Of a DNA stretch of 64,000 nt, positions 21,741 to 36,550 are shown one piece after another. The notes under the pieces are model-generated. The model had not been told where the DNA came from. It did no database searches and was given only the letters and a program-made list of their open reading frames with translations. Position numbers and translations under genes: made by a program. The first letter of the stretch is position 1. Each line of letters opens with the position of its first letter. Source of the DNA: Lamellibrachia columna (lineage: Eukaryota; Annelida; Polychaeta; Sabellida; Siboglinidae); contig OY759262.1 in the NCBI GenBank assembly GCA_963662155.1, positions 12,959,282-13,023,281 of the forward strand. The letters run 5' to 3'.

Positions 21741-24700
21741 ATTACACGTCTTGAAACATGCATTTTGTAACTGCAGTTTACATATTGGTGTACCATATTG
21801 AAATACTTCATGCTCCGTTTCAGGGTATGGTTTCAGGGTGTGGTTCTCAGTCTTACTGCTGTGTGCACCAGTCCAGTGTTTTGGACTATTTACTTATGGT
21901 GTCACTGTTCTGGCTATCATTTATATGCCAGTTTTTTTCATTGTAGCTGTTTGACAAACTCAACACTATGGACATAATGGCTGACTTTCACAAATAGTGA
22001 TCCTCAAAGAATGATTCCCATTCTTTAGTCTAAAGAAAGCTCATGATAATAATATCAAGGAATATGAAAACAGTAGTGCTGTACATCAGGACAAAGTACG
22101 AGTCATTTACATGTACAAACACTAATTGTTCAGACAAATTGCGTAAAAGTGACATTGACCAACTTTTTGTTGTTGCACTTAGGGAATCTTGTCTAGAAGC
22201 GATTAATGGAAAACTAGTTGTCAAGACTACGTTGTACCCGGTTGGATTGATTATGTTAAAGAGGCACACAGTGAAACCAGAAATTGTTACATTCTGTGGC
22301 GTAATAAAACCTAAATATGGCCCAATTTGTAACCTCATGTGACAAAGTAGGCTACATTTTAAATATCTGCTCAAGCAGCGCCAACAAAGAGAAGAAATGG
22401 CTCATGCAGATGTCATCTTTTTTATCAGTCAGAAACCCATAGTTAGCCTTAAGCAAACAGCTATGTTAGTAACCAGTTCAGGCTATAAAACTTGTGTTTG
22501 TTTGATTAAGCCAGGAAGTCCATAATGAAGGGGCCATTCATCAGTTAGCCTTAAAATGCATTTGTTGCTCATACAAGGGACAGTGTCAAGAACTAGCTGA
22601 GTCCATTTCTATGGTGACTTAAGTCAGACAGCACAAGTAGTCTTTATTAAAATTAGCCCACAACCCTTTTGTTCCAGTTTGGACAAATCTTCTCACTAGT
22701 AGACTCTCTAAAATTTATTACATGGGTAATTCTGGGGCGATACCAATAAATGTAGTCTGTTAAAGTACTTGGTTATATTTTTTTATTATAATAAATAAAT
22801 TAGTATTGCTAGATTATGCATCTGATGTACTGTTTTTATATTATTGCTTAATAACTCAAGGGTGGGTTAATCAGAGTGTCCCTATATGATCTGTAATTAT
22901 GTTACTTGTTCATGAAATGAAGATTTTTTTACAGTTTTCCTCATAAAAAAGTCTGATCAACTACCTTTGCATAATCAATTGTTCCTGAATTATATAAATT
23001 AATTAACAAGTTTTATTAAAAAAAAATGCTATTACTAATAATTTACTATATCATACAATATGTACTCATACTCATGTAAATGTACTCGTACTGAGCTATC
23101 ACCAATGTACTCTTCTTACTCGTACTCGGTCTCATGAAAATGCACTCGGACCTAGGTCTGGCTTAAGGAAATCTAAAACGAGTCCTTATGTCCGTATAAT
23201 ACTGGCTGGCATTTTGTATATTCAGATTAAATTCTACTGTTAATGTAGATTCCATTATTGATGATTGCTTGAATAATGAGTTGTTTTTGTTGAGAATTAC
23301 TGTACTACTGAATGGAAAGTTAAATATGTAGCATAATACGCGTGTACGCACAGCAAAATGTTTAATTAAAAGCAAATAGTTGCCATGGAGAAATGTAATA
23401 GTAATAGATTCATGTGTAATAGTAACGGTGATAAATTACTTTGCCTTCAGGATGTAATAGTAATAGAAAGGAAACAAAGTAATGGACATAGATTACATTG
23501 TAATGTAATTGACCCCATGCGTGCTTCTGCCTAGTTACTGTTATAATGTTTCTGTGATAAAATATTTAGTTTACCTTTTGCATTGGTGTTGACAATTAGT
23601 GTAGAGACCAACAACTATTGTTTTCCACAATAAATTAAGTGAAGTCTTTGTAGATGGTGTGCATATTCATGTTCATTGTGAGAAGATCCATTCTAGGTGG
23701 TGAAATGTAGTTTTGTCTGATGTAGAAATTAGTTTTTTTAAAGGTTCGGCTCATTTAGGCAATGTGTAATGTCCTTTGGGCAGAGCTTGTTTTACATTTT
23801 GATTACTTTTACAACATTTAGAAACTATTATATAATATTCACTAAGAATCATGCAGCAAATTTACCAGTCAGTAAATATTACATATAAATCTCATTATGG
23901 GCAGAGCTAAATTTCATACTGGCAATTTGCCTGGATGGTAGGCCTAAGAAATGGCCTATGCCCATTATAATGAGGAACATTACAACCCATCAAAGTCACT
24001 GAGGAATATAGTTGCCTATCGTAGTCATCAAGTAAGTTAGCGTGTAACAGTAAGTGCTTTTAAAGTAAAACATGTATGCATAAAAACATTCTTAATAGAC
24101 ACACAACTCCCCAAGTCCCTGTGCATAACTCTAAATGTAGACAAGTGAATTTCAGGTGATTAATCCATGTCCTCCAGGGTATTGAATGGCCACATCTCCA
24201 ACTTCTCCTTTCAGCCTGATTGCTTTGTCCTCCTCCTGTGTAAATAAAGAATTAAATTAGACGAAATGGCTCCAGGTACCATTAGATATATACACGTTCT
24301 AACGGAAAGCAGCACTGCCCATTTAGCAAGGGCAAGGTTTTGTCACCTTTGTTTGTCTCAAGGAACTGCAGAAATTTACACCAGGTTACTGACCCAGCAG
24401 CAGGGTCTCGACAGAGGTAAACAAAATTGCATTTAGATGTGTCACTGAAAGATATTTTGATTGCTTTATGTAGGTCCCAAATGACACATTATAGCTGGGC
24501 AAATCCATATCATGTACATGTAACGTTGCTGTAATCCACTTGTTCCTGGTGCCGTTGCCAGAAATGATCAAACATTTAGGAAGTTCAGAAGGATGTTGAA
24601 TACAGCTCCTGTTGGTGATCATTTGTAGTGTTAGCCTATGACCTAGTCTGATACAATATCTAGATGTCAAGAATATCTCGCAAAATTTGTGTCGTGTGGA

Positions 24701-26299
24701 CTGATTTGATCATTTGAAAAGGCAATAATTACTTCTATTACAGATACTTGAACAACTTACAAATTGGTAAAAAATTATTTATGTATCTGGATACAAGACA
24801 TCACTTTTTGACAGATTAAGATATGCTTGACCAAAACATCACTGCTCGGTTAAATAGAAACAGATTGAATCCAAATACAATACGTTACGTATCTTCGTTG
24901 GCCATCAGCAATGTGCAGGCATCGGTTCTCTAGTTCCCATTCAATTCCAACAGTGCTCGAGTCTCTAGCAAATGCAATTCTCTTTGGAAAGATTATAGGA
25001 AGGACGGAGACAGATACAAAGACAAGTCGGCTTTACGGGAGATGAAGCACACACTCAAGGGATGGGCATCAATCACTTATCTTTAAGTACATTTTCCCTG
25101 TAACTACATCTTCTGTATGCAACTGTTTTGTTCTGTTCGTTCCTCCACTGATCAATGTGTTTAATGAAAAATGTCAATGTCAGTTCCGTATCAGCACTGG
25201 TCTGTGGGGGCACCTGACCGGGGAGGGTGGGGTGAGTAGGAGACTTTTCCATTTGATTATTTCAAGCCAGAAATAAACATGTAACTGATATCTAATGACA
25301 GGGACATCTCGATGCTTTTATTCAAGGAAGCGGTGTATTGTGCATTGTACATGGCGTATCACAGATATATGTTTGCCTAATTAGTAATTGTATAGAAGGC
25401 ATTGCATCTGGCTTAATAGCTAATGTGTTCTCAGCAGGAATACAGAGAGCACTGAAATCAATCATGTGCACTGGATTTTGATATTCAGTGAAATGAATTC
25501 TACTTGATGTTCAGTAGAAATGCTGGAAATGAACACCCACATAATAGTACCCCGTCTCCGTGTAATCAGGGGATATTGTTTATATGATGCTTGCTGAAAG
25601 TGGGGGTGCACCGGTACAACTGGGCACCTCATTGGATCTTTTAATATTGCATATCATGCTGGTAGCGATAAGGCCGAGGAGATGATTGCAGGAAAACGAC
25701 GGTTGTCTCCTGGATGTCACAATTATAGTAAATTGGAAAAATTGCCATTTGCTGCTTGTTATGTCAAAGATCGGGTTATCGCTGTCATTTCAATAACGGC
25801 GGTGCCCATTAAACTAGGATGCAGCCTGCTCAGAGAACCAGCCTGTTATCACCGTCTCCATTGCCACTGGCAAAGCATCCTACTTAATCGTGGCTGAAAA
25901 TGTGGTAATTGACTATGTTTAGTACATTATTTCTCAACTAGATAATGAGAGGAATTACTGCAATTTTCTTGGGTTCCTCTCTTTGTGGACGTTAATTACT
26001 TGGTCTTACATAGATGCACATGATCATGTATACATAACTACTACAATTAGCATGGGTAAACAGGTGCTTGGTATGGTAATTGGCTGACTTCTAGATAACT
26101 GTGGAATTAACTTTTTTTTAAACTCGGCAGATAGTAAATCTCAAGAGGGCAGTGTATAATCATACAGTATGTTTTTTCATTAATATAAAATGGATAAATG
26201 TGATTGAAAAGTGGCTAAAGACACAGTTTTGACAATTTTTGCCAATTTTACCCACTGCTTGTTGCAAAATAACATACTTATATGCAAGTGCTGCTAGCA
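21741..26299. other. Gene-free stretch
   Basis: A 99-codon open frame at 22043-22342 has no recognisable domain and is probably chance. Degenerate GTACTC/TACTCG repeats lie at 23055-23150 and TAATAGTAAT/GTAATGTAAT repeats at 23395-23515, each ending in sequence that could be a transposon terminus. Nothing else is recognised. Confidence 0.45.
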
Positions 26300-26467
26300 G
26301 TGTAACTGCTAGCAGCGTGAATATGTTTAAAAACAAGGTTGACACATATCTCAGGAGGGCGGGCTATAAGTAGATGAACATTGTTGGACTCTGGATAAGC
26401 CAATGGCTTCCTTGTCCACTTGCCATCTGTGCCTTTGGCTTGGATGGCAAATCTTGTTAAAGTGTAA
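26300..26467 (+). repeat. LINE 3'-end fragment, family B copy 2
   Basis: An open C-terminus reads TASSVNMFKNKVDTYLRRAG, then YK and a stop, followed by the same 3' UTR as 1705-1876 (gataagccaatggcttcctt and on). It is better preserved than copy 1. The SVN-F-L-R-GY pattern is the usual end of Jockey/CR1-group pol proteins. Confidence 0.75.
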
Positions 26468-28642
26468 GACAAATGATTTATGACACGTTTAGTTTAATAG
26501 TCACTATATTGTCATATATTATACCTACAAATTTCCAATTTTGGAAATTAATTAAATAATTGAATACGTGTATTATCAAATTAAATTAATAAATCTTTAT
26601 TTCAACAATATACAAACATAATTGAAATAGTTATTACACAACTGTGAAATTATCAAAAAAAGCCAAGAGGAAGTGTGATATACTGGATATTACTTGCCCC
26701 ATTACAAATAAAACTACACTATACTGAATTAATACAATATATGATTGTGCCAATGTGACATGTTGTTTTCTTACATCATCATTATTTATATATTTCCTTA
26801 GCTTAAAGGCAATCATACACAAATTAAATGCTAAAAGTATGTAGAATTGTAATATTAAAGCACAGTTATAAGATATAATGGGCTGTGCTCACTAGTTGCT
26901 ATTTGACCTCCAGGAAGGATTCATGGATCTGCAATAACATTCATGTGAATAGTGAGGAATGTAGCTACAGTGGCATTCATGAAGTCCCATGGAATGTTGC
27001 ACACAGGGACTCTGTCTTTGCCTAGAATAATACATCAATCGACGTGGTCTGGTCAAGAATTAAGTGCGCTTCTGTAGGAGTAATTCCTGGATGAGTCTCA
27101 TTAGCACACCCACTGTGTACGTAGAACCTCCGAGTGTTGGCCTGGCAGGACAGCACATTTAGTCTTCCTTCTTCTTTGGCAGCTGGTTCATACTTTCTTC
27201 CTGTACTGAGCTCTTATGCTTGATTGTACATAATATGAAGGAGCATTATGATAAAGAAATAGATCACATAAAATTTGCAAATTATTTAACTAACGTAACA
27301 CTTTCATTGCGTTTATAAAATAAATTACTGTTGATTTTAAGATGGTGTCACAGGAAGCATCACAGGGATAATGGTACAGTTCTAGGAAAGTAGCTGAATG
27401 TATATTTTATGTGTATCGGAGAAAATAAAAAAAATTGCAAATCAGAATGTGTTATTGATTCAAGTGCATATTTGGATATATCTATACCCAAACTTGCAAA
27501 TGAGCAGTTGGTTGTGTGTCTGCTAAGCAGGGACTATCTTGTTCTCCTCTTTAAGGATGGTCTTGATATACGACAATACAAGAAACTGATGTAATTTAAC
27601 CTCACACTCCCCACCCGAACTGCTACACGAAACATTGAATTACATATTGACCTATGAAAATATTCTCGTCCTTCATGCCATAGCCAACACATACCATTCA
27701 TACTACCTCTCCCATGAAACCAACTTTGTATTGTAGTATCGTACGTCGATGGTTAGAGATCATCTCTTAATGACTCTCTGATTAAATGGTAAAGCAAACT
27801 AATGGTGGTCCATCCACATGTTTAAACAAATTATATTTTTAATCAGATACTTTGATGTGGTCAAGACAACTTGCAATAGAATGTGGCTATGGTTTTTTTT
27901 TCCGCAATACTCCTAGGATACAACATGCTCTTTTGTATATTTCTGCACAATGTCTGCAAACAGCTCTTATGTATTTGATACTAGATCTACGTTATCTCTA
28001 AAGGTCATGAGGTATGGGTATTCAACCTATTAAGCATACATGCCCTAATTAGCATACATCCCCTTTTTTAATCAGCAGGGTCCATAATTTTTGTAATCTG
28101 ACTACTGTGGAACAACTAAAAAGCGTCGCCATTTGATTTCAAACAGTTGGCACCACTTTTCAGTTGTTCTACACTAGTCACCAAATGACACCACTAGTGT
28201 TATACAGCTACCTTATTGTCTAGAGAAAAATTTTTGGTGTACACTTGTTAGAACAGATTCTTTTACATTTTTCCGTGGCTCAATTTGGTTTTTAAGTGTA
28301 CTAGGTGTTTATTAGGCCTAATACGGTAACTGCAGAGAATCTTGAATAGCAATCATGTTATTCCAAACGAAAAGTGTTGTCTTTGACCTTCCCGATACTA
28401 GCAGTAGTGTTTCCCAGTATAAAAGTCATTCTTCATAGCAATTCTTGTTACATCAGAGTCTCTAACTGTGTATCACTGGCTATTTCATGCAAGTATAATT
28501 TCAAGTTCATTCAATCTGCATATTATGTGGAATGGCATTGACAAAAGACATATTGGACAGTTGTGATGGAAAGAGGGTTATCTGGTATAGTAGCACTGCA
28601 TATGATAGGTTTATCATGTTACATTGACATCACATATTATGT
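26468..28642. other. Gene-free stretch
   Basis: AT-rich sequence with no coding or repeat signal that I can name. Confidence 0.4.
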
Positions 28643-28962
28643 AAAGAAGATACGTTCTTATATAGCGCAGTATCCAGTCCTCGGAACTGCTCAGAGCGCT
28701 TTACACTTCACCCCTTGGCAGACTTGTTAATTCCAATGCCATCTCGACTTCTCTGGGAAGCATTCAGCCATGCTGCAATTATTGCCCAAAGACGAGTTGT
28801 TCAGATATCCACCTCTGTAGCTAGGTACTCATTTATACAGCGTAGTGAACTGTGGCAATGTGGGATGAACGAAATTGGCAAAATTTCAAAATGGTGGCAA
28901 GAGTGTTCAAACCCGGGTTCTCTTGATTGAGAGCCCGACTTTCTAACCGCTACACTACCTGA
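28643..28962 (-). repeat. tRNA-derived SINE (minus strand)
   Basis: On the minus strand the head reads aggtagtgtagcggttagaa with an A-box-like tagcggttag, then gagaacccgggtttgaacac containing a degenerate B box. The body ends with gtaaagcgctct and ctgcgctatataagaacg, the gcgcttta/tatagcgc pair common in SINEs of marine invertebrates. It is a different family from the SINE at 9035. The decayed acceptor stem excludes a functional tRNA. Confidence 0.7.
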
Positions 28963-30100
28963 TTTTCTTTGCAACTTTACTTTGCGCTAAAGTCTTAGTA
29001 ACTTCCGTTCGTGTTGTGTGAAGCTGCAAGATGTGCAAAACTTCCAACCTGTTGAACTTGGCATATATATAAAACATTTAATATTTTAGTACATTTAGGA
29101 CACCAAGATTACCATTAAAATATTTCACATAAATCTAGTATGATTTGGTTTCCTAGTGGTTTTATACCAACTCTTGGAATTAATTGACACAATTTGTAAT
29201 TGAACTAGTTATTAATTAACATATAAAAAGGATGAAACATAAAACACACATTCAGTACCAATCTATATTTACACCAAGTCATTATATACTCATACAGACT
29301 TTATCTAATGTTACCTTACATTGTCAAATACAGTGCAAAACCACAACTAAACATCATCTGCTGATAAGAAATCAATGCTCGTCCAGCTAGAAAACATCTT
29401 ATATCTGCTATTCCGCCAGCATTGCTACAGTTTCTCCATAACAAGAATGGAGCACCAACGTCTGCGCAATCAGGAATGACAGTCTCCTGCTCGCTGAATA
29501 TGGCTGTCAAATATATCAATTAACCAGGTCTTTAATCTGTCCCTTGTTGGTCACAATTTTCCATCTTCCTGCCAGGGACTTTGCAATAGGAAGGTATCAA
29601 ATAAGACCAGACGTTCCATGCACATTTACTGCTTCTCTTGTCTTCTTTGATCTTAATGCTGCATTGAGGTATTTATGTGTTTTCCTGTATGGCCAAGGAC
29701 AAGTCAAGCAAGGTTAATATGCAGTTTTTATAATAAGTAGAAAACCAGTACTGTTATGTGGTCATATAAAATTTATGCAATTATACCTATTTGTAAGGTT
29801 GTTGATTCAGCATTGATCCATTTGTGATAGTCTTGCATGACTATAATATTATATAGTAATGGTCAGAAATTTAAATAATTTGGTTTAGAATTTGTTGACT
29901 TAATAATGAAATGTTGGCTTTGTTGCTTGGCTTCACCTTGGAAAAATTTAACATGATTTTATAAATGAAGAAAGAAGTATTTTACATATTACATGGATTA
30001 CCTGATAGATTGGTTGGCACTAAAATACATCTGTAAAACCAGTGTTACACTTTGGAATGGGTAGTTATATATGTCATGGACATATAATCTGGTGGGAAAT

Positions 30101-30180
30101 TGTTTATATATTACATGCATTGTTTATATATTACATGCATTGTTTATATATTACATGCATTGTTTATATATTACATGCAT
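30101..30180. repeat. 20 bp tandem repeat, 4 identical units
   Basis: tgtttatatattacatgcat repeats four times without a substitution. Confidence 0.97.
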
Positions 30181-33009
30181 TGTCTGTTAAATCGTTTCTA
30201 ATGATTCTAACCAGGAACAATACAAACAGAAACTTGGCTAAGATTATCTTAGATATTACTACTTTTGCACATGGTGGTGACTCACATGAATGGAGTTATT
30301 AATTTTGCCCTTGTCACAAGGCTAGCTGCCATTGTTTGAAATGTTTAAGATGGCTTCATATGACTGAATGAGTCATGCAGTAATTTTTTTGTAAATATCT
30401 TAATAGTCATACTGTAATTGCATTAGTTGTAGCTGCAGAGGCCAATTTATATCAGGTCATTAAAATGTTTTGTGGCTTTTGCCTGGGTTGCAGTGGGTGT
30501 TGAAAGTGACAGATAACTTTATGATTGTATGTGTGAATCATATAAATGTTGCCCTTTAGCTTATTCATAAACCTTCAACATTTATGAGTAGGTTTGGGTA
30601 TTGCTTAGATTGCGTGGTGTAAAATGGTATGTTTGTGTGCATTTGTACCATGTAATGGACATCTAAGAAACTACTAGCATGCCATTGATAGTTAAACTGA
30701 GCCTCATGCACCGCTGCGTTAGATGCTGACTATTCTCATTCATGCAACACTAGTGACAAATTGAGCAACGAATCCCATTGATTTTGAACGACACTTATTT
30801 CCCAACATGCTGGTAGCAGTCATTTGTCTCGCTGCAAGCGCAGGTGTCGCCAAAGCTTGCTACTTCGCAGTTGCACCTGTAATCTACGCAGCCCACAGTG
30901 CGCCCGATGTTATCTGCATGTCAGTTAATACACATGCAGGCTGTGTAGCCCTAACAACTGACTTTATTGAGAGGGCTTGTTATCTTGTCCAACTTGGCAC
31001 GCGTCACCCGTCATCTCTGTGACATTCACGCATGTCACCCACCCCCCACACACTGACAATGGGGCGGTGCTCTAGTCCGTTGAATGCAGGTTAATTAGGT
31101 TTCGTCTTTTCACTGCCTGACTATTGCCCAACCAGTAAAATTGGCAGTTAGAGACCTGCCACTCATTGCCAGCATCAAAACAAAACAACCACACATTATT
31201 TAAATAAGTGTAGTTTTCAGTCATGGTGAAATGCATTTTGATTTATTTTTGTGACACATTTGGTCATTGCACAGAGGATTATGGTTGAAATGTGTGTTGG
31301 AACATTGCAACAAAAGTGTATTTTCACTTTATCAATAGTAGGAAACTTTGATGTCGGATAAAAGCTCTCTTGAGAGCTTTTTACACAGGTGTATTTTGGG
31401 TCTTTAACCTAATTAGGCCAACAGAATAAAGTAGTGTGGTTCAAGTAGTATTTCTAGAACAACCATGTTAGATAAATTTTGGATGACAGGTTTTTTTTTT
31501 CATGTTATTTTTAGTGTGTATCATGGTCAATATAATTTTTTTTTTTTACCTTTAAATCATTAACATTTTGTTTATTGGCCATAATGTTTGTCCTGCTTAA
31601 AGTACATTTCTTGTTCGGTTTGCCTCTTGTTCATGTGTTCATTTATTTTTATTGTACACTATTTATTGAATTAATTTGTTGTATGTAGTTTAGTAACATA
31701 TGTGACCATGTTTTTTTAACCATAACATAGATTAGGTTACAGGTAATAAATACGTCTTTGAAGAAAACGAATGATGTAAGATCAGGGATTTTCACATAAT
31801 GAGTGTGATGTTATGACCTATGTGAAATATGGGTTTCTGGTGTGAAGGGAAACTGCTGGCCACTGTGAAACATTACTATTATTAGCTCAATATGGAATTT
31901 TTAATTGTAGTTGTCTTTAGTTAAACATTAGTTTTCACCATTTTAGGTCAAACATGGTTACTGCACTGTATATACCAAAACAAACATACAATATCCGTGT
32001 TGTTTTGGTTTATATTTGATTATGTGCGCAAAAACAGGAAACGCTCCATGAACTTAGTTCATGTCCTGTTCATGTGAGCTGCTTCAAATTAATTTTAATA
32101 TCACTGGTTTCACTCAGATATTCATGGCGACCTATACATCTGATCCACTTAACTCACTGAAAAATTTTGCTCAATCAACCAGGTTTAGGGTTTTAGTTAG
32201 ATATGGGGTTTGGGGATTAGAGTTAAGGTTAAGGCTAGAGATTCTGAACGTAGGAAAGAAAGTAACAGGAAAACAGTAATGGAAAAAAGGAATGGAAAAA
32301 GTAAAGGGTAATTTGGATTATTATTACAATTTTATACATTATAAGAGTACTGTTATGTGACAATTTTGGGTGTTATAGTATGAAAGTATGCACAAATTGA
32401 TTGATCTGATCTAAGTGATGTTGGCTGCACTCATTTAAACTGTAATCCAAAGGGCTTTCTTGACTTAAATAGAGAATTTAAATAGCAGAACGGCATCCTG
32501 TAGCCCTCGCAATGATTACAATGGCTTTCCACATAATGGCTTTATCTTGGCTGCCCCACAAGTTAGTATTGTATAAAGTCAGAGATAGAGGTACATCAGA
32601 ACAAGTTATTTAATGCAACATGGTTCTACAGGGGGTTGGTCACTTAATTTGGGTTTGCAAACATCACTGAAAATTTGTGAAAAGCAGAATGGTGCAATAA
32701 AGTCAAAGACGAAAATGATAGAACATTATTAGAATGGTAGAATAGAGCTACAAAGTAAAAGTAAAAGAATAAACCTTGTCTGATGAATAGGTTCACAGCA
32801 AAAAATTATGAAAATCGTATCAGTAGTTTTCAACATATAGTATTTTATATAGGTATTGAAATATCAGGGTTAAATTTGTATATCATGTGGCATACTTTGT
32901 GATACGCAAACAAACTTTCCCTCAACAAATTTTAACACAATTATTTTCTCATCAAACCTCAAATTTTTTACCCATATGCATGGTTGTTTGAAGAAATTTT
33001 TATTATTTA

Positions 33010-33016
<7 letters not shown>

Positions 33017-33049
<33 letters not shown>
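33017..33049. repeat. (TA)n microsatellite
   Basis: Uninterrupted TA array. Confidence 0.95.
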
Positions 33050-33050
<1 letters not shown>

Positions 33051-35197
33051 CTTCTTAGTCTTTAATGTAGTCAATCTTAAAATGTTTGGGTTGTTGAGTT
33101 CCCTGCTATGGCTAGGTGTCCACTGCAGAAAGATTTTATTATTGATTTTGTCAAATGTAATAGATGACATGCAGTAAAACAAAAATAACCTTCCAAGTAA
33201 TATCCTTATCTTTTAACCCACCTGTTGCCAAGATACCACTGCCAAAGATTGTTTAGAAAAGCTTAGCATGACTACTCTAGGCAGACAGCGAGGATCATGA
33301 TAACAGTTGTTATATAATTGAACAGAGCTGACATTATACTACAACGTTTTAATGATTGACACTTCAGCATTCGTAGATCAAAACTTGAAAATGGCAGTGC
33401 CATGGGGATATGGAAATTGTGTGCAGTATTTATGAACATTTGCTTGTTCGTAATGGATTTATAATTGAACAATAGCTTTCACCTGTCATTATGGAAATTA
33501 ATTTGCAAGTTTAGATCTATTTCTTCTATGCTAGATCTCGCTCATAGATATTCACATCAGGTGCTGAGTGACTAATGGCAGAGTGCCCAGTGTAGTAGTG
33601 GTCTCTGTCATTTGAGGATTATCTCACATCTGCAAATAGATGTTGGCAACTTAACTTATGATCTGTTTAGTAATTTGTTTAAGCTTGAACCATTATGATT
33701 GTAGCTGGAATTTATTTAGTGATATTTGGTAATGTTTGACAAGATTTTTAACTAAATGTCATACATTTATTGTTATGACAGGCTGAATCTTACCTATTAA
33801 AAATATATCACTACCCAAACATGATGATGGCATAAAACCAATGGGTTTTGAGCAGTCTCAACCTATTAAATATCACAAATAAGTAGTTAACATGCATGAA
33901 ATGTAAATGAAACATTATTAAATGCAGCATATTACATTGGTGTCTGAGGTGTATTTTTAATGTAATGTTAATCAATGAGTTGTAATTAATCTTTCATTAG
34001 TGTCATGAATTAGATATTGTCATATTCCTGTTTTGAGATGTCCCATTGTGTTTATTAAAGAATGCTAAATCAGGTGAGTGTTGTGTCTATTGCCTGAGAT
34101 ACCAGTGACACCAGTAATAATAGGACACAGCTGACAGAAGATAAGGAAAGTGGCAAGAGCAAACAGCACTGGATTTCCATATCACTTATTCCTATAGCCA
34201 TAAAACGATGTATGGTTAAAGCTGTGGTAGAGAGACAATTTATAAAATCAACTTAATCTTGTGCTAGTTATATTTTATATTACCCACGTAAACATTATTA
34301 TTATCCTTTGTTGTATAGCAACTTACATTTTCTCGGAAGAGGTGATAAAGTGCATAAGTTAAGCAAATACCATCCACTGAATTTGTCATGGCCTTAAATT
34401 ATTTGCATATGAAGCTGTACTCATATTGATCAGATGTGAATTTTGCATAACAGAGAATATCATTCAAACTAAATTTTTAGTGTGTTTAATGAGTATTTTC
34501 ATTTGATTTTTTGTTTTAGCAAAATACAAAGAAAAGTTAATAAAATACATCTCAATCTCTTAACTAAGATACACCTCTCTGGTGGTGATTTATGCTGGTA
34601 GTTTGGTCAGTTTTGCGATCAATATTTCATGAGGTAAGGATGTTATTCCAATTAGGTTCTTGTTTGTGTTAGGTATAGAATGATTCCCTGCCTTTGTATA
34701 GAATTGTCATGCCTATGACTAAACAGCTACGTCTGTCACAAGCCACAGATTTTACTGCCCGGCTTAAGGTGCCTGCAGAATATTAATTATTGAACAGGGA
34801 AGCTTGCCGGAGATGTGCAGCAATTATGCCAAGTGTGTACCATTAACTTTGATATAAGGTGATAGTCGTGTAACAGGTGTCACATAAGATAAGCCAGCAG
34901 AAGGAGACATTGTCACCACAAAATCCATGCTCTTATACATCTGCTGACGCACACTTGGAAGATAGCAGTAATGGGCTGAATTAATGGTACACAGTAAATC
35001 AGCAGCAGTAATCTGAAAATGTAAGATTGAATGGTGGCTCTTTTGCAGTCAGATGCTACCATGAATGTATGCTGGCATATCTAACAGCATTAACAGCAAT
35101 GGACACTTTTTTCCTGTAACATTCATTTGGTAATGTTACAGGCAGGTTACATTTTCTGTATGGCGTAAACAATGGAATGCTAAATTAAATACTCACA

Positions 35198-35199
<2 letters not shown>

Positions 35200-35278
<79 letters not shown>
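35200..35278. repeat. (AC)n microsatellite
   Basis: About 39 uninterrupted AC units. Confidence 0.97.
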
Positions 35279-35279
<1 letters not shown>

Positions 35280-36279
35280 TATTTTATGAAAAGAAAAAAC
35301 TTTAATAATGCTTTTTAATAATAAATAAATTTATTCAGTTGCAATGATACAAAGAATATCTAGTTTCATTAGATTAGATTATTTATATTACATATTTTTT
35401 TGCTTGCTCTGTGACACAGAAAAGAATTTACTTTACCCAGCACTGCAACAGGGCACATGAATTGGAGATGTTTAGTAAACAACATTAATCTGACGAAGTA
35501 ATTTGTTCACAAGAAATGTGAACCTTTGGTGTCAAGACACACTTAACCAGAGGCTGCTTTTCTGTCTTATATCTGCTACTGTTACAGTTGATTAATTGGA
35601 ACTCAGATTAGCTATGTGCAAGGCAAGATGAATGAAGCAGTTTATGTGTGTTTTGCCAAGATTAGGGGTGAATCGAGGATTTATGGTGGGGTGCAGTGGT
35701 TGTGATGGCTGACAGCATCCATAAAATTATATAGATCTACTGTTTTCAGCCATTACCACTTAATTTTAGAAATTTTAAGAAAATGTTAGGAAAACCTTAA
35801 TTTTCCAGTTTTAGGGTGGGATATACCAAGTGCAGGCATTTATTAGGACATCATATGTGTGAGAATATATGATTGTGATGTGAATGTTTAGTGAAATAGA
35901 ATTTGTTAAGTTAATTATGTTTCAATCTCCAAGTTTTGTATGATTTTATATAAATAGTTTTTAAGTTAGTCATTGGTTCAGGGCAATAAAAAACTGAAGA
36001 AACCCTTCTGGTAACACGATAGATTACAAGATAGATTACCACACGTCACATTGTTTAATTACAAGTGACATTACATTGATGAAAAGTGCCATCTTTTTTG
36101 TGTAGAACATAAACCTGTACAACAAGCATGTGTTTTCTTTCGTAAGGTCAAACCAAAAATATATGGGGGTCTAGGTTAATTCATGCTAATTATTATAGGT
36201 AGGTTGGGAATAACTTTATTTTTAGTATATTATTTTTCCATTCATTTTGTGATTAAATATACATAATATTTATATGTAG
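35279..36279. other. Gene-free stretch
   Basis: AT-rich sequence without recognised features. Confidence 0.4.
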
Positions 36280-36360
36280 GTATGTATGTATACATGTATA
36301 TATGTACATGTATGTACGTATGTATGCATGTATGTATGTATGTGTGTGTGTGTATATATA

Positions 36361-36397
<37 letters not shown>
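36280..36397. repeat. Compound (GTAT)n-(GT)n-(TA)n microsatellite
   Basis: Imperfect GTAT units grade into GT and then TA. Confidence 0.95.
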
Positions 36398-36398
<1 letters not shown>

Positions 36399-36550
36399 CT
36401 GTTAAATTTAAATTCAGTTGGCTTCACCACATTTTTATTTGTAAATACTTGTTAAAGGTTGTGTTACCAGAAGCATCATTGATTCCTAACATCAAGTCAA
36501 GCAACTAACCATAAATATGCCATGTTACAAGGAAATAAGTGCCAGTATGA

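Larger units (their letters stand above)
28963..35199. other. Gene desert with minor repeats
   Basis: Contains a 20 bp x4 repeat (30101-30180), a palindrome at 31362-31383, degenerate TTAGGG-like sequence near 32180-32240 and a TA array (33017-33049). No exon-like segment with splice sites and conserved residues was found on either strand. Confidence 0.5.

Noticed and set aside
22030..22374. Roughly 100-codon open frames on both strands
   Set aside because: No domain, no splice context, and similar length on both strands; consistent with chance or an unrecognised old repeat.
28900..28962. Minus-strand tRNA gene
   Set aside because: Same reasoning: degenerate B box and attached SINE body.
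30807..31022. Met-Leu-Val-Ala start resembling a signal peptide, 71 codons
   Set aside because: No continuation, splice sites or conserved residues; low-confidence chance frame.
32180..32245. Interstitial telomeric repeat
   Set aside because: Only degenerate GGTTA/TTAGGG-like words are present, with no run of exact units.
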